Of a stretch of 64,000 bases of DNA, positions 1 through 8,750 are shown piece after piece. This DNA comes from Haloimpatiens sp042688525 (GTDB lineage Bacteria; Bacillota; Clostridia; Clostridiales; Clostridiaceae), in assembly GCF_042688525.2 (NCBI RefSeq), contig NZ_JBHWAB010000001.1:1550001-1614000 (forward strand). Reading direction: 5' to 3'. Numbering within the stretch: position 1 is the stretch's first letter; each line of letters begins with the position of its first letter. The translations under genes and the position numbers were made by a program. The notes beneath the pieces were generated by a model, which worked only from the letters and a program-made list of their open reading frames with translations, was not told where the DNA came from and ran no database searches.

Positions 1-121
1 TAACAGCAACAGCACCAGATTTTTCAGCGATTCTTGCTTGATCTGGATTTACTACATCCATTATAACGCCGCCTTTTAACATTTGTGCCAAGTTTTTGTT
101 TAATTCATATCTGTTTTCCAT
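1..121 (-). CDS. pdxS: Pyridoxal 5'-phosphate synthase PdxS, N-terminal part (runs off left edge)
   Basis: The minus strand from 121 encodes MENRYELNKNLAQMLKGGVI and continues VMDV-like sequence to a typical SAGAVAV-type segment, the highly conserved start of PdxS/SNZ. Only about 40 residues lie in the window. PdxS is the synthase subunit that, with the glutaminase PdxT, makes pyridoxal phosphate from ribose 5-phosphate, glyceraldehyde 3-phosphate and glutamine in the cytosol. The start is fixed by an AAGGGGG ribosome binding site about 10 nt upstream. A perfect 18-bp palindrome lies 72 nt upstream of the start. A pyridoxamine kinase gene lies at 7.7 kb in the same window, but not in the same operon. 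Family assignment is secure; everything beyond residue 40 is unseen. Confidence 0.93.
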   Translation of the reverse strand, partial: MENRYELNKNLAQMLKGGVIMDVVNPDQARIAEKSGAVAV

Positions 122-192
122 AATTAATACCCCCTTGAGTAATGTAAAAAATATTTGTTAATAACATTATTTAACATTACAACTTCTAAGTC

Positions 193-210
193 AAATGTAT
201 CGATACATTT
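193..210. promoter_or_regulatory. Perfect 18-bp palindrome upstream of pdxS
   Basis: AAATGTATCGATACATTT is its own reverse complement. It lies 72 nt upstream of the pdxS start, just upstream of a weak TTGTAA-type -35 on the minus strand. A dyad at this place is what an operator looks like. MocR-type PdxR regulators control pdxST in several Gram-positives, but no regulator gene is visible here, so the link is inference. Confidence 0.4.
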
Positions 211-270
211 AAGAAGCTATAAGGATTGGTAAATATAATTGCTGTTTTGATACTTTGGTTTTTATTATGA

Positions 271-492
271 TTTTGGAAAATAGGGAGAAAAGCTGAGGCC
301 TGTTTGGCAGTAGAGATGGAATGTGCCGCCTTTTGTGCAGTTGCACAATACAGAAATGTTATTTTTGGACAGATGATATACGGTGGCAATGATATAAGCT
401 GTGAAGAATGGAATTCCAGAGCTGAAGTGGATAGGGAGTTTATTAGAGAGGCGTTATTTTGGTTTGCAGTTGAAGCAAGTCTCCAATTATAA
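271..492 (+). pseudogene. Remnant of a nucleoside phosphorylase (C-terminal fragment)
   Basis: The frame closed by the TAA at 490-492 reads back through AVEMECAAFCAVAQYRNVIF and then IYGGND, EEWNSR and a helical tail. The VEMEcAAL.AVA motif and GxxxYgGD segment are typical of the C-terminal third of PNP/UDP-family phosphorylases such as uridine phosphorylase, where the Glu-Met-Glu residues bind ribose. The frame is closed upstream by a TGA at 268-270. Nothing resembling the N-terminal two thirds, an RBS or a start codon precedes it. Roughly 70 of about 250 residues survive, so this is a decayed gene. After the stop, the same frame has a further open stretch of about 26 codons (IPKKEAVVYEAVLKNYKKT, ending near 570) that I cannot assign. 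Confidence 0.7.
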
Positions 493-605
493 GTTTGGAT
501 TAAGTATAACATTCCAAAGAAAGAAGCGGTGGTATATGAAGCTGTACTTAAGAATTATAAGAAAACTTAAACTACTATAAGTCATGGCTTTTTAAATTAT
601 AAACT

Positions 606-640
606 AAGGGAAGCAAGGATGCTTCCCTTAAAATTTGTCT
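606..640. terminator. Hairpin terminator-like structure
   Basis: AAGGGAAGC and GCTTCCCTT form a 9-bp stem with a 6-nt loop (606-629), followed on the plus strand by AAAATTTGTCTT. It closes the pseudogene region. The weak T-tract leaves direction and efficiency uncertain. Confidence 0.5.
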
Positions 641-694
641 TATTATTAATAATACTCTTAAATAAAGTTTATGTTTCATTATTGATTATTCACT

Positions 695-733
695 CATTTC
701 CCGCAGCGATTGTTTTCAACTGCGAAAGTTGAG
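695..733. repeat. Family A repeat, right half only
   Basis: The sequence from CATTTCCCGCAGCG to CTGCGAAAGTTGAG matches the right inverted end of the dispersed family A element, whose complete copies are at 6335, 7520 and 38335. The left half is absent. It lies 17 bp from the stop codon of the convergent CBS gene. Confidence 0.85.
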
Positions 734-750
734 CTTGGTACTAAAATATA

Positions 751-1203
751 TTAACAGGGTTGACTGAATATAGGTACAGTTGTCCTTTTTAATTCATTAT
801 TTTTACAAATTATGTTATAGCAATAGTTTATTATGTCACTTCGCTTAATAATTCCTATGAAGATGCCACTATCATCAACAACAGGAACAAAATTTTGATC
901 TTTAGCTAAAGAAATTAAACTATTTATATCTGAGTTTATAGAAACAGGTTTATTTATCATGCGCCTAGAAATATTTTTTAAATTTACTTTGTTAGTATTA
1001 CTAAAAGTTAAATCAGGAATTTTCTTCATCTCCCAAAGTAAATCACCTTCAGTCAATGTACCAATATATTTACCAGAGTCATCTATTAAAGGTACAGCTG
1101 TATATCTATGAAGTTCCATTATTTCTAATGCTTGTTGCATGTTTGAGTTTACATTTAAATAAACAACATCTTTTTTAGGAGTAAGAAAAAAAGCAATATT
1201 CAT
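751..1203 (-). CDS. CBS-pair domain protein
   Basis: A protein of about 150 residues made almost entirely of two tandem CBS motifs. The first is near residues 5-60 (TPKKDVVYLNVNS, ALEIMELHRYTAVPLID, GTLTEGDLLW). The second is near 75-130 (NKPVSINSDINSLISLA, FVPVVDDSGIFIGIIKRSD). CBS pairs bind adenosyl nucleotides (AMP, ATP, SAM) or other ligands and act as sensors. No enzymatic or DNA-binding domain is attached, so its partner is unknown. An upstream in-frame ATG at 1215 directly abuts the AAAAGG ribosome binding site, so the ATG at 1203, 12 nt downstream, is the better start. It is followed by the family A half-repeat at 695-733 and appears monocistronic. Confidence 0.85.
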   Translation of the reverse strand: MNIAFFLTPKKDVVYLNVNSNMQQALEIMELHRYTAVPLIDDSGKYIGTLTEGDLLWEMKKIPDLTFSNTNKVNLKNISRRMINKPVSINSDINSLISLAKDQNFVPVVDDSGIFIGIIKRSDIINYCYNIICKNNELKRTTVPIFSQPC

Positions 1204-1422
1204 ATCTTTATCCATCCTTTTATTAAAATAGTTGTAAAATAATCATTAACAACATTATAATTAAAATTTGTGTAGTACAAATTAAAAATATATTAATAAA
1301 TTTTAAAAAGTAACTACTACATAACTATATTATAACATTTGTATACGTAATTTTCATTAAAATGTAGTAGAGCTAGTTTTTTATGCAACATGTGCCTTTA
1401 TTAATGCACTACAGAAAGTTTT

Positions 1423-2841
1423 TTATTTCTTTCTTCTTTTAAGCCATGTTCTAAGTCCCATAATTAGGATGATTAAAGGAATAATTATTACAACAATACC
1501 TGAAAATAATAATCTGTCAAAAACACTAATTTGTAATACATAATCTTCTAAAATTTTTGGCCTAATAGATATACCTTGTTTTTTATTTTGAAGCCAGTTA
1601 ATAGAGTTCATAAAAAAGTCTAAATTAGCACTATTACTTAATGAATTAATCTGAGAACTAATGAAAGTTGAATTTGATACTACAATCAACTTAGACTTAT
1701 TTGAATTATTTGTCACACTTACAGCAATATTAAAAGGACCATTTAAATCACCTTTTTCTTTTTCTATAGTTGTAGCTTCTAAGTTTGTTTTAGCCCAAGA
1801 ATTATTGGTAGTTACTAATAAAGATTCAATATCTAAGGATTTATCTTTTGATTTAGATATTTTTATATTTTGACACCCAGGAATAAGAACTCTTAATTTA
1901 TTGTTATTTAATGAATTTAAAATATCATTATCTTCTTGCTTAGGTAATAAGTATAAAGGATTTTGTGATACATATTGAGTATTTCCTTCTACGACCATAG
2001 CCTTTTGAGTTGTTATACCGTAAGTATTTAATATTGATTGGAAATTAGGTAAATCATCTTTGATTAAATCCATTAAAAATATAGCTTTACCTCCTTTGGA
2101 GAGATAATTTTTTAAAGAAGTTACTTCTAGGGAAGATAAGTCTCTTTTAGGTGATGATATTAATAAAATAGAGTTTTCCTTTAATTCATTACCTTTAATT
2201 GACAAGTTAATTGGCTGCATTGAATAATTTTCTAATGCTAATTGTTTGGATACTTGGGAAGGTATTTCACTTTCATCATGTCCTTGCAGTGTATAAACTA
2301 TAGTGCTTTTATCAGAAGTTACATAAGATATAGCTGATGTAATATTTTGCTCTACAGCAATAGACTCTGGTGTTGGATTGTATGGGTTACTGTAGTTATA
2401 ATTAAAAAGCTCATTGGAATCAATAACTTTAAATTTAGACTTACCTTCAACTACTAGGGTACCATCAGTTATTTTTGTATTATCTTCAATGAATTTTTTA
2501 CCGATTTGAGTTTTTTTATTTGGATCTACATATTCAACTGAAATTTTCTTTGAGTTATTTTTATACTGATCAAGAACTGTAGACATAGCATAGTTTTCTT
2601 GTCCAGACCTATAAAAGGCATAAATTTTTATGTCTTCTTTTACATTATTTAATATTTTATAAGTTTGTTGAGATAGAGAAAACATCTTATTTTTGGTTAA
2701 ATCTTTATTTAAATTTAATTTTCCCACTAATAAATTTATAATGATTAAGATAGATAAAAATATAGCAATCATTAGGGTGGAGAGGCTTCCATATTTAAAT
2801 TTTTTATTTTTAAATGATTTAAGTATATCTAATTTTTTCAT
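1423..2841 (-). CDS. GldG-like auxiliary subunit of an ABC exporter
   Basis: A 472-residue protein with an N-terminal membrane anchor (about residues 19-42), a large extracytoplasmic region and a C-terminal transmembrane segment (about 440-463) followed by a short basic tail. The region after the first helix (KDLTKNKMFSLSQQTYKILNN, then IKIYAFYR) is the typical opening of the GldG/ABC-type uncharacterised transport auxiliary family, which has a GATase-like fold. It is the last gene of a three-gene operon (ATPase, permease, auxiliary), 14 nt after the permease, with an AGGAGG site before the ATG. The substrate is unknown. In Bacteroidetes the Gld genes serve gliding, but clostridial relatives are not tied to gliding. 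The function here is limited to probable export or membrane ABC function. Confidence 0.8.
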   Translation of the reverse strand: MKKLDILKSFKNKKFKYGSLSTLMIAIFLSILIIINLLVGKLNLNKDLTKNKMFSLSQQTYKILNNVKEDIKIYAFYRSGQENYAMSTVLDQYKNNSKKISVEYVDPNKKTQIGKKFIEDNTKITDGTLVVEGKSKFKVIDSNELFNYNYSNPYNPTPESIAVEQNITSAISYVTSDKSTIVYTLQGHDESEIPSQVSKQLALENYSMQPINLSIKGNELKENSILLISSPKRDLSSLEVTSLKNYLSKGGKAIFLMDLIKDDLPNFQSILNTYGITTQKAMVVEGNTQYVSQNPLYLLPKQEDNDILNSLNNNKLRVLIPGCQNIKISKSKDKSLDIESLLVTTNNSWAKTNLEATTIEKEKGDLNGPFNIAVSVTNNSNKSKLIVVSNSTFISSQINSLSNSANLDFFMNSINWLQNKKQGISIRPKILEDYVLQISVFDRLLFSGIVVIIIPLIILIMGLRTWLKRRKK

Positions 2842-2855
2842 TATTCATGTACCTC

Positions 2856-3719
2856 CTAGTTCCATCTTCGTTTATCTATTGTTTTAATTGTTAGGAATAT
2901 AAAAGTTATACAAAATGTAATATAGTAAACTATGGAACTTAAATTTAACATACCTATATTAAAGGGCTCATAGCGCTTTAATAATGAAAACCATCCAAAA
3001 AAATTCACTATAAGACTATCATAGATAGATTTGTTAACAAAATAAATTGCTAAAATTATTACTGAACTTAAAACTCCAAAACATATGCTTAAATATATGT
3101 TATTTGTATTATTATAAATAATAAGACAAATAAACAATACTAAGAGTACGCAAAAGATTATTCCAGATATAACAGAAGTAGGTAATGCACTAGTTAACCA
3201 GTCAATTAACCATATAAAAAATAATGCACCAAAGGTTCCAAAGGCAGCTGTTACTTGATTATCTGTTAAAGAAGAAACAAATAGTCCTATAGAAATAAAA
3301 CACATACCCATTAGTATAAAACCTATATAGGCACCAATTATTTCTCCAGCAGGAATTGTTCCAAAATGACTTAATATTAAGGGATAAGCGAAAGTAATTA
3401 TTACTGCAATTAGGAAAATAGCAGAAGCAGCTAAAAATTTTCCTAAAACAATTTCCCAAAGTTTTACAGGACTTGTAAAGAGTAATTGATCCGTTCTTTC
3501 ATGGGTTTCATTGGAAATAAGTTTCATTGTCAAAAGAGGTGCAAGAAATAAAAAAATATAATTCATGCTGTAAATTAAATCATTATAAAAACCATTTCCA
3601 GGTAACAGATTACTTAAAGTAAATAATAATCCAGAAATTAATAGAAATACAATTAAAAATATATATCCGATATAAGAATGAAAATAGGATTTAAATTCTT
3701 TATTAAAAATTGTTAGCAT
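2856..3719 (-). CDS. ABC-2 type permease, GldF-like
   Basis: A 287-residue integral membrane protein with about six to seven hydrophobic helices. The N-terminal segment MLTIFNKEFKSYFHSYIGYI and the conserved LAPLLTMKLISNETHERTDQ followed by LLFTSPV are hallmarks of ABC-2/GldF permeases. The start codon overlaps the end of the ATPase gene by 17 nt. An AAGGAGG site lies within the end of the ATPase reading frame, which implies translational coupling. Together with the auxiliary subunit downstream it would form the membrane part of an exporter. Because the ATPase gene upstream is frameshifted, the transporter may be unpowered in this strain unless the frameshift is an artefact. Confidence 0.82.
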   Translation of the reverse strand: MLTIFNKEFKSYFHSYIGYIFLIVFLLISGLLFTLSNLLPGNGFYNDLIYSMNYIFLFLAPLLTMKLISNETHERTDQLLFTSPVKLWEIVLGKFLAASAIFLIAVIITFAYPLILSHFGTIPAGEIIGAYIGFILMGMCFISIGLFVSSLTDNQVTAAFGTFGALFFIWLIDWLTSALPTSVISGIIFCVLLVLFICLIIYNNTNNIYLSICFGVLSSVIILAIYFVNKSIYDSLIVNFFGWFSLLKRYEPFNIGMLNLSSIVYYITFCITFIFLTIKTIDKRRWN

Positions 3720-4667
3720 TTTTAGATTCCTCCTTTTTATGGTCTGTAACTTCTAAGAATATCTGCTCAAGAGTTAAATCTAAAGGTTGCATCATTAGAA
3801 TTGGTAATTTAGCATTGCTAAGAGCATTAAATAATGATTCACGTATATCAGTGTCCTTCTTTGACTTTATAAGTATATCTACAGTATTAGGTTCATTAAC
3901 ACCTTTCTTTGTTACAGATTCAACGTTAGATATTTTAGTAATTATTTTTGTTATTTCGTTAGTAGAACCTTTTACTCTTAATAACAAATTATTACTATAT
4001 GTTAATTTTTTTGAAAGCTCTTCAGGAGAACCTTGAGCGACTATTTCACCCTTATTAATTATTATTATCCTATCACATATGGCGTTGACTTCTGAAAGTA
4101 TATGAGAACTTAAAATGATAGTATGGTCTTTGCCTAGTTTTTTAATTAGATCTCTAATTTGAATAATTTGTTTTGGATCTAACCCAACAGTAGGCTCATC
4201 TAGTATAAGTACTTCTGGATTTCCTATTATTGCTTGAGCTAATCCTACTCTTTGTTTATAACCTTTAGAAAGATTTTTAATTAGTCTATGTCTTACATCT
4301 TTAATTTTTATTGTTTCAAGTATTTTTTCTATATGTTCCTTACGCTTAGATTTTTCTATTTTTTTTAGTTTTGAAACAAAAAAAGATATTCCTCTACTGT
4401 CATGTCTAAATATAAAGGAGGAAGTTCTGGTAAATAGCCTATCTTTTTTTTAACTTTCAGTGGGTTTTTTAAAATATCAAGACCATCAACTTTAACGGTA
4501 CCGTCAGTTGAGGAGATATACCCAGTAATAATGTTCATAGTGGTAGATTTACCAGCTCCGTTAGGTCCTAAAAAACCTACTATTTCACCTTTGTCTACTT
4601 TTAAATTCAATCCTTTTAAAGCTTCATGTTTTCCATAATGTTTTACTAAATTTTCAATCAAAATCAA
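3703..4667 (-). pseudogene. ABC transporter ATPase (GldA-like), split by a 1-nt frameshift
   Basis: The N-terminal part has a P-loop (GFLGPNGAGKSTTMNIITGY) and Q-loop region (IGYLPELPPLYLDMTVEEYL). It stops shortly after EYLFLFQN. The next frame continues exactly where the family should: FVSKLKKI, then signature LSKGYKQRVGLAQA, Walker B VLILDEPTVGLDP and H-loop SSHIL, ending with an ABC-2 ATPase C-terminal domain. The break is at the A-run 4378-4384 (7 A). One additional A restores EYLFFVSKLKKI and a 321-residue protein. The total length of 965 nt is one short of a multiple of three. The start is a TTG at 4667 with AGAGGTGA 5 nt upstream; the longer frame to 4766 has no RBS. It heads the exporter operon. 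It is either a sequencing artefact, a pseudogene or slippage-controlled. Confidence 0.85.
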
Positions 4668-5040
4668 AAATATCACCTCTAATATTATGTTGTAGTTGAA
4701 ATATAAATTATAAATATGACATACATATGGCGATAATATGAAAAAAATGTAAACTCTATCTAGCACATGTTAAATAATAAAAAAAATATTAAAGAAAAAT
4801 ACAAAAATGAGAAAATTCATAATAATAAAATTAATTATAATTTTCTTTATTGAACAAAATCGGAATTAAAAATAAAAAAGGTTTGTCAAATGTACGATAA
4901 TTTCTTTGAATTGTTTTCTTTAATGTGGTACAATATCTAAGGCAATTTTAAAAATATATAATATTTATTGTAAAATAATGAATTTAAATGTAAAGTGTTA
5001 TAATAAATGTAAATAAATACATAAAATAAGGGGGAGTTTC
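4668..5040. other. Divergent intergenic region, AT-rich
   Basis: This 373-bp region between the divergent ABC ATPase and symporter genes contains the symporter promoter at 4906-4934 and the RBS of both genes. I see no ORF, strong hairpin or repeat in the remainder. Confidence 0.6.
4906..4934 (+). promoter_or_regulatory. Sigma-A promoter of the symporter gene
   Basis: TTGAAT and TACAAT are separated by exactly 17 nt, about 105 nt upstream of the symporter start. A second -10-like TATAAT occurs near 4999. Confidence 0.5.
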
Positions 5041-6321
5041 ATGAAGAGAAAAAAAATATCTCTTACTAATAAAATTTTAATTTCTTTGTTATTAGGTATA
5101 GTAATGGGAATTGTTTTTAATTTATATTTACCTAAAACATTAAATGTACAAATAAGTAAATGGATATTAAAGCCATTGGGAGATATATTTTTAAGAGCCA
5201 TAAAAATGGTGGTTGTTCCGCTTGTTTTATTTTCTTTAATATGTGGTACAGCTAGTGTTAGTGATTTAAGAAGATTGGGAAGAGTAGGTGGAAAAATACT
5301 AGCTTTTTATATGGCAACTTCAGCTTTAGCTATTTCTTTAGCATTAGTTTTTTCTAACATGTTTAATTTTGGACATGTTGAAAAAAATATTTCAGCTATA
5401 AAAAGTTTATCTAATAGTAAACCAGACTTTATTATGGATATATTTGTAAATATGGTTCCTACTAATCCTATTGAAGCTATGGTAAAAGGAGAAATGCTTC
5501 AAGTAATTGTATTTGCAATTTTATTTGGAGTAGCAATAACTCTTATTGGAGATAGAGGAAAGCCAATAGTTGATTTGTTTAGTAGAATAAATGATGTACT
5601 ATTGAAAATTATAGCTATAGTTATGAAATTTGCACCAGTTGGAGTATTTGCGCTGCTTGCAAATGTTATAATTACTCAAGGAATTGATGTATTACGTTCA
5701 TTATTTACATATGTAGGAGTAGTAGTTTTGGTATTGCTAATATATATGTTTATTATTAATGGAATAGCTTTGAAATTATTAGGAAAAGTAAACCCTATTA
5801 CATTTTTTAAAAAATATTTTTCTGTTATGTTGGTAGGATTTAGTACATCAAGCAGTAATGCAGCTATACCTGCAAATCTTGAAACTTGTGAGGAAAAATT
5901 AGGAGTTCCAAAATCAATAAGTAGTTTTACAATACCTTTAGGAGCAACAATAAATATGAATGGTACTGCTATAATGCAGGGAGTGGCTGTAATCTTTATT
6001 GCACAAGTTTATGGTATAAATTTAAGTATATATCAGCAAATTATGGCGATATTAGTAGCTGTACTTTCTTCTATTGGTACAGCAGGAGTTCCTAGTGCAG
6101 GAGTTGTTATGCTTACAATGGTATTACAGCAAGTAGGTTTACCTATAGAAGGTGCAGCATTGGTACTAAGTGTAGATAGAATTGTGGACATGTTTAGGAC
6201 AGCTGCAAATATAACAGGGGATGCAGTAGGAACTGTAGTTGTAGCAAACTCAGAGAATGAGTTAGACTTAAATGTATATAATGATACAAGTATTAGCAAT
6301 AAAAAACATAAAAGTGCATAG
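5041..6321 (+). CDS. Dicarboxylate/amino acid:cation symporter (DAACS family)
   Basis: A 426-residue polytopic membrane protein of the glutamate transporter (GltP/GltT/DctA) fold, which couples uptake of acidic amino acids or dicarboxylates to H+ or Na+. It has the serine-rich re-entrant hairpin STSSSNAAIP (about residues 268-277), the NMNGTAIMQG motif of TM7 (about 305-314) and the TM8 signature DRIVDMFRTAANITGDAVG (from about residue 379). The late Asp/Arg positions in this last motif distinguish substrates in the family, but I cannot assign glutamate versus C4-dicarboxylate with certainty. The start follows AAGGGGGAG. The gene is monocistronic with its own promoter, and a complete family A repeat begins 13 nt after its stop codon. 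Confidence 0.93.
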   Translation: MKRKKISLTNKILISLLLGIVMGIVFNLYLPKTLNVQISKWILKPLGDIFLRAIKMVVVPLVLFSLICGTASVSDLRRLGRVGGKILAFYMATSALAISLALVFSNMFNFGHVEKNISAIKSLSNSKPDFIMDIFVNMVPTNPIEAMVKGEMLQVIVFAILFGVAITLIGDRGKPIVDLFSRINDVLLKIIAIVMKFAPVGVFALLANVIITQGIDVLRSLFTYVGVVVLVLLIYMFIINGIALKLLGKVNPITFFKKYFSVMLVGFSTSSSNAAIPANLETCEEKLGVPKSISSFTIPLGATINMNGTAIMQGVAVIFIAQVYGINLSIYQQIMAILVAVLSSIGTAGVPSAGVVMLTMVLQQVGLPIEGAALVLSVDRIVDMFRTAANITGDAVGTVVVANSENELDLNVYNDTSISNKKHKSA

Positions 6322-6334
6322 CTTAAAAATTAAG

Positions 6335-6485
6335 TAACTCAACTTTCTCAGGACAAAAATACTGCCTAGCGAAGGGAAATGATATCTTGCGTAAGAAACA
6401 TTTGAACTTGTTACTGAAGTGAATAGTTTCTAAGCAAGATATCATTTCCCGTAGCGGCTATTTTTTATCTGCGAAAGTTGAGTTA
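6335..6485. repeat. Family A palindromic repeat, complete short form
   Basis: A 151-bp element from TAACTCAAC to GTTGAGTTA. The outer roughly 50 bp on each side are imperfect inverted repeats containing CTTTCKCAGG, CTAGCGAAGGGAAATGATAT and its complement ATATCATTTCCCGTAGCGG. The centre reads GAACTTGTTACTGAAGTGA. As RNA it would form a very long hairpin. It carries no ORF. Confidence 0.92.
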
Positions 6486-6587
6486 TTTGATTTAATACAT
6501 CTTCTAATTGTACTGATACAATTGAAAAATATTATGAAGTGTGAAATAATTAGCTTATGTAGGTGTAAGTGCATAAGGAGGATGAAT

Positions 6588-7514
6588 ATGACAAATTATA
6601 AACATATATTTGGACCAGTACCTTCAAGAAGAATGGGTATTTCTGTAGGTGTTAGTCCAATTCCAAAAAAATATTGTAATTATTGCTGTGTATATTGTCA
6701 ATTAGGAAGAACTAATAATTTAACAAATGAACGAAAGGAATTTTTTAAAGTTTCAGACATAATAGATGAATTTAAACATTATTTAGAGGAAAACATTAAA
6801 TATGATGTTGTAACTATAGTAGGAGAAGGAGAACCTACATTATATTCTAATTTAGATCAATTAATATTAGGATTAAAAGAACTTACAACAAAGCCAATTG
6901 CAGTTATTACAAATGGAGCTTTACTATCAAATGAAACTGTGAGAAAACAGCTTTTACATGCAGATATAGTTTTACCATCATTAGATGCTTATGATGAGGA
7001 AAGTTTTAAAAAGATAAATAGACCTTATGGAAAAATAAAATTCCAAGATGTTTATAATGGCTTGGTAGAATTTTCAAAAGAATATAAAGGTCAACTTTGG
7101 CTTGAAATTATGCTTATCAATGGATTAAATGATAATGAAGATTCTTTAACTAAATTAAAAAATCTTACAGATAAAATACATTTTTCTAAATTGTATATTA
7201 ATACAGTTGTGAGACCACCTGCTGAACAATGGGTTAAACCTTCCTTAAGTGAAACTATTGAAAAGGCTCAAGAGGTATTAGGAGGAATATCAATAGCAAA
7301 TCTTGATTCTCAAGGATTTTTTAGTGAGATTGAAGATGATTATGAAGCAATACTTAGTATTATAAGAAGACATCCTATGAATCAATATGAAATTAAGAGT
7401 TTTTTAGATTCAAGAAAGTGTTCTTCTATAGAAAATATATTTAATAGATTAGATAAAGATAGTAATGTACAAGTGGTAAATTATAAGGGATATTACACAT
7501 ATAGATTAAATTAA
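6588..7514 (+). CDS. Radical SAM protein (TYW1-like/COG0731 type)
   Basis: A 308-residue cytosolic protein opening with the subfamily signature HIFGPVPSRRMGISVGVSPI and the iron-sulfur motif at C30, C34 and C37 (KYCNYCCVYCQLGR; the extra C33 is common in this group). GEGEPTLYSN and ITNGALL follow as the SAM/GGE-type motifs. The C-terminal 60-70 residues (RRHPMNQYEIKSFLDS) resemble a winged-helix-like tail. Homologues are usually annotated only as radical SAM proteins; relation to wyosine synthase TYW1 is by motif similarity and the actual substrate is unknown. The ATG at 6588 is preceded by AAGGAGG; the upstream extension to 6522 lacks support. It is flanked on both sides by family A repeats, the second beginning 5 nt after its stop. 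Confidence 0.85.
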   Translation: MTNYKHIFGPVPSRRMGISVGVSPIPKKYCNYCCVYCQLGRTNNLTNERKEFFKVSDIIDEFKHYLEENIKYDVVTIVGEGEPTLYSNLDQLILGLKELTTKPIAVITNGALLSNETVRKQLLHADIVLPSLDAYDEESFKKINRPYGKIKFQDVYNGLVEFSKEYKGQLWLEIMLINGLNDNEDSLTKLKNLTDKIHFSKLYINTVVRPPAEQWVKPSLSETIEKAQEVLGGISIANLDSQGFFSEIEDDYEAILSIIRRHPMNQYEIKSFLDSRKCSSIENIFNRLDKDSNVQVVNYKGYYTYRLN

Positions 7515-7519
7515 TAATT

Positions 7520-7663
7520 TAACTCAACTTTCGCAGGTGAAAGAAAGCCGCTACGGGAAATGATATATTGCTAAGAACTTGTAAACTTTGTTCAAATGTT
7601 TCTTACGCAATATATCATTTCCCTTCGCTAGACAGTATTTTTTTTACTGCGAAAGTTGAGTTA
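7520..7663. repeat. Family A palindromic repeat, complete, inverted orientation
   Basis: A 144-bp element from TTAACTCAAC to GTTGAGTTAA with the same terminal inverted repeats as at 6335, oriented oppositely. Its centre contains AAGAACTTGTAAACTTTGTTC, the other half of the family core. It separates the radical SAM gene from pdxK. Confidence 0.92.
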
Positions 7664-7699
7664 AGGAATGTTAAAACAGTAAATAGGAAGGTGATTCAT

Positions 7700-8575
7700 G
7701 TGATAAGACCTGTGAAAAGAGTTGCAGCAATTCATGATCTATCAGGATTTGGAAGAGCATCATTAACAGCAATTATACCAATATTATCAACTATGGGAGT
7801 ACAAGTATGCCCTGTACCTACGGCAATATTATCAACTCATACTGGAGGTTTTGAAGATTATAGTTTTGTAGATTTAACTGATTCTATGGAAGAATATATC
7901 AACCATTGGCGTAAAATTAACTTAGAATTTGATTGTATTTATAGTGGATTTTTAGGTTCAAATAGACAAATAGATATAGTTTCAAGATTTATTGATTCAT
8001 TTAGCACAAAAGATAATTTGGTTGTTATTGATCCTGTTATGGGTGATGATGGAAAATTGTATACAACTATGGATGATGATATAGTAAAAAATATGAGAAA
8101 TTTAATAAAGAAAGCAGATATAATAACACCAAATTTTACTGAAGCTGCTTATCTTTTAAATAAGTCTTATAAAGAAAATATAACCGAGAAGCAAGTAAAA
8201 GAATGGTTAGTTGAGTTGTCAGAAATGGGACCTAGAACAGTTATTATAACTAGTGTACCTGATAGTGAGTCTAATAAAAATACTAGTGTTATTGCATATA
8301 ACAGTAGAGATAATGTGTTTTGGAAAGTAAGTTGTTTGTACATACCAGCATATTATCCAGGAACTGGTGATGCATTTACAAGTGTGTTAGTGGGAAGTCT
8401 TTTACAAGGAGATAGTTTACCTATAGCATTGGATAGAGGTGTGCAATTTATAACATCATGCATTAAAGCAAGTTATGGATTTAATTATCCTAAACGAGAG
8501 GGAGTTTTACTAGAAAAAGTATTGGAAAATTTAAAAATGCCAGTAGTTTTTAGTAGTTATGAATTATTGAAATAA
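7700..8575 (+). CDS. Pyridoxamine/pyridoxal kinase (PdxY/PdxK-like)
   Basis: A ribokinase-superfamily kinase of about 291 residues. It opens VAAIHDLSGFGRASLTAIIP, has the substrate-side TGGFEDY segment, VVIDPVMGDDGKLY in the centre and the anion-hole motif PGTGDAFTSVLVGSL near the C-terminus, with the catalytic Asp in GTGDAF. These are characteristic of pyridoxamine kinases, which phosphorylate B6 vitamers in the salvage pathway. The GTG at 7700 is chosen because AGGAAGG lies 8 nt upstream. An in-frame extension back to 7568 would be translated from the family A repeat and is not credible. The repeat directly upstream may influence expression. The closest alternative would be a hydroxymethylpyrimidine kinase. 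Confidence 0.88.
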   Translation: MIRPVKRVAAIHDLSGFGRASLTAIIPILSTMGVQVCPVPTAILSTHTGGFEDYSFVDLTDSMEEYINHWRKINLEFDCIYSGFLGSNRQIDIVSRFIDSFSTKDNLVVIDPVMGDDGKLYTTMDDDIVKNMRNLIKKADIITPNFTEAAYLLNKSYKENITEKQVKEWLVELSEMGPRTVIITSVPDSESNKNTSVIAYNSRDNVFWKVSCLYIPAYYPGTGDAFTSVLVGSLLQGDSLPIALDRGVQFITSCIKASYGFNYPKREGVLLEKVLENLKMPVVFSSYELLK

Positions 8576-8582
8576 TATCAGT

Positions 8583-8625
8583 AAGGTGGAATTCATAGAA
8601 AAATGAGTTTTCACCTTTTATTTTT
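8583..8625 (+). terminator. Terminator of pdxK
   Basis: AAGGTG and CACCTT close a hairpin with further imperfect pairing of GAATTCAT with ATGAGTTTTC, followed by TTATTTTTG. Confidence 0.7.
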
Positions 8626-8750
8626 GTCAAAATTCGTTAAATAGTATGGACAAAATATTCATAATATTATAATATTTAGTTGTATGTCATAAATAATCAA
8701 AATATTCAATAAAAATACATAATTTAATAAAATGGGAAGAAGGGAACGGT

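Noticed and set aside
186..512. 108-codon minus-strand ORF upstream of pdxS
   Set aside because: No RBS or family; the plus strand holds a recognisable phosphorylase remnant in the same place.
4668..4766. Extended N-terminus of the ABC ATPase
   Set aside because: The added 33 residues are hydrophobic and non-homologous, and the AGAGGTGA site points to the TTG at 4667.
6335..6485. Family A as a CRISPR array
   Set aside because: The copies are dispersed, palindromic and 100-290 bp long, with no regular spacers and no cas genes in the window.
7568..7699. N-terminal extension of pdxK into the repeat
   Set aside because: The extra 44 codons are translated repeat sequence with no RBS; the GTG at 7700 has a good site and gives the normal family start.
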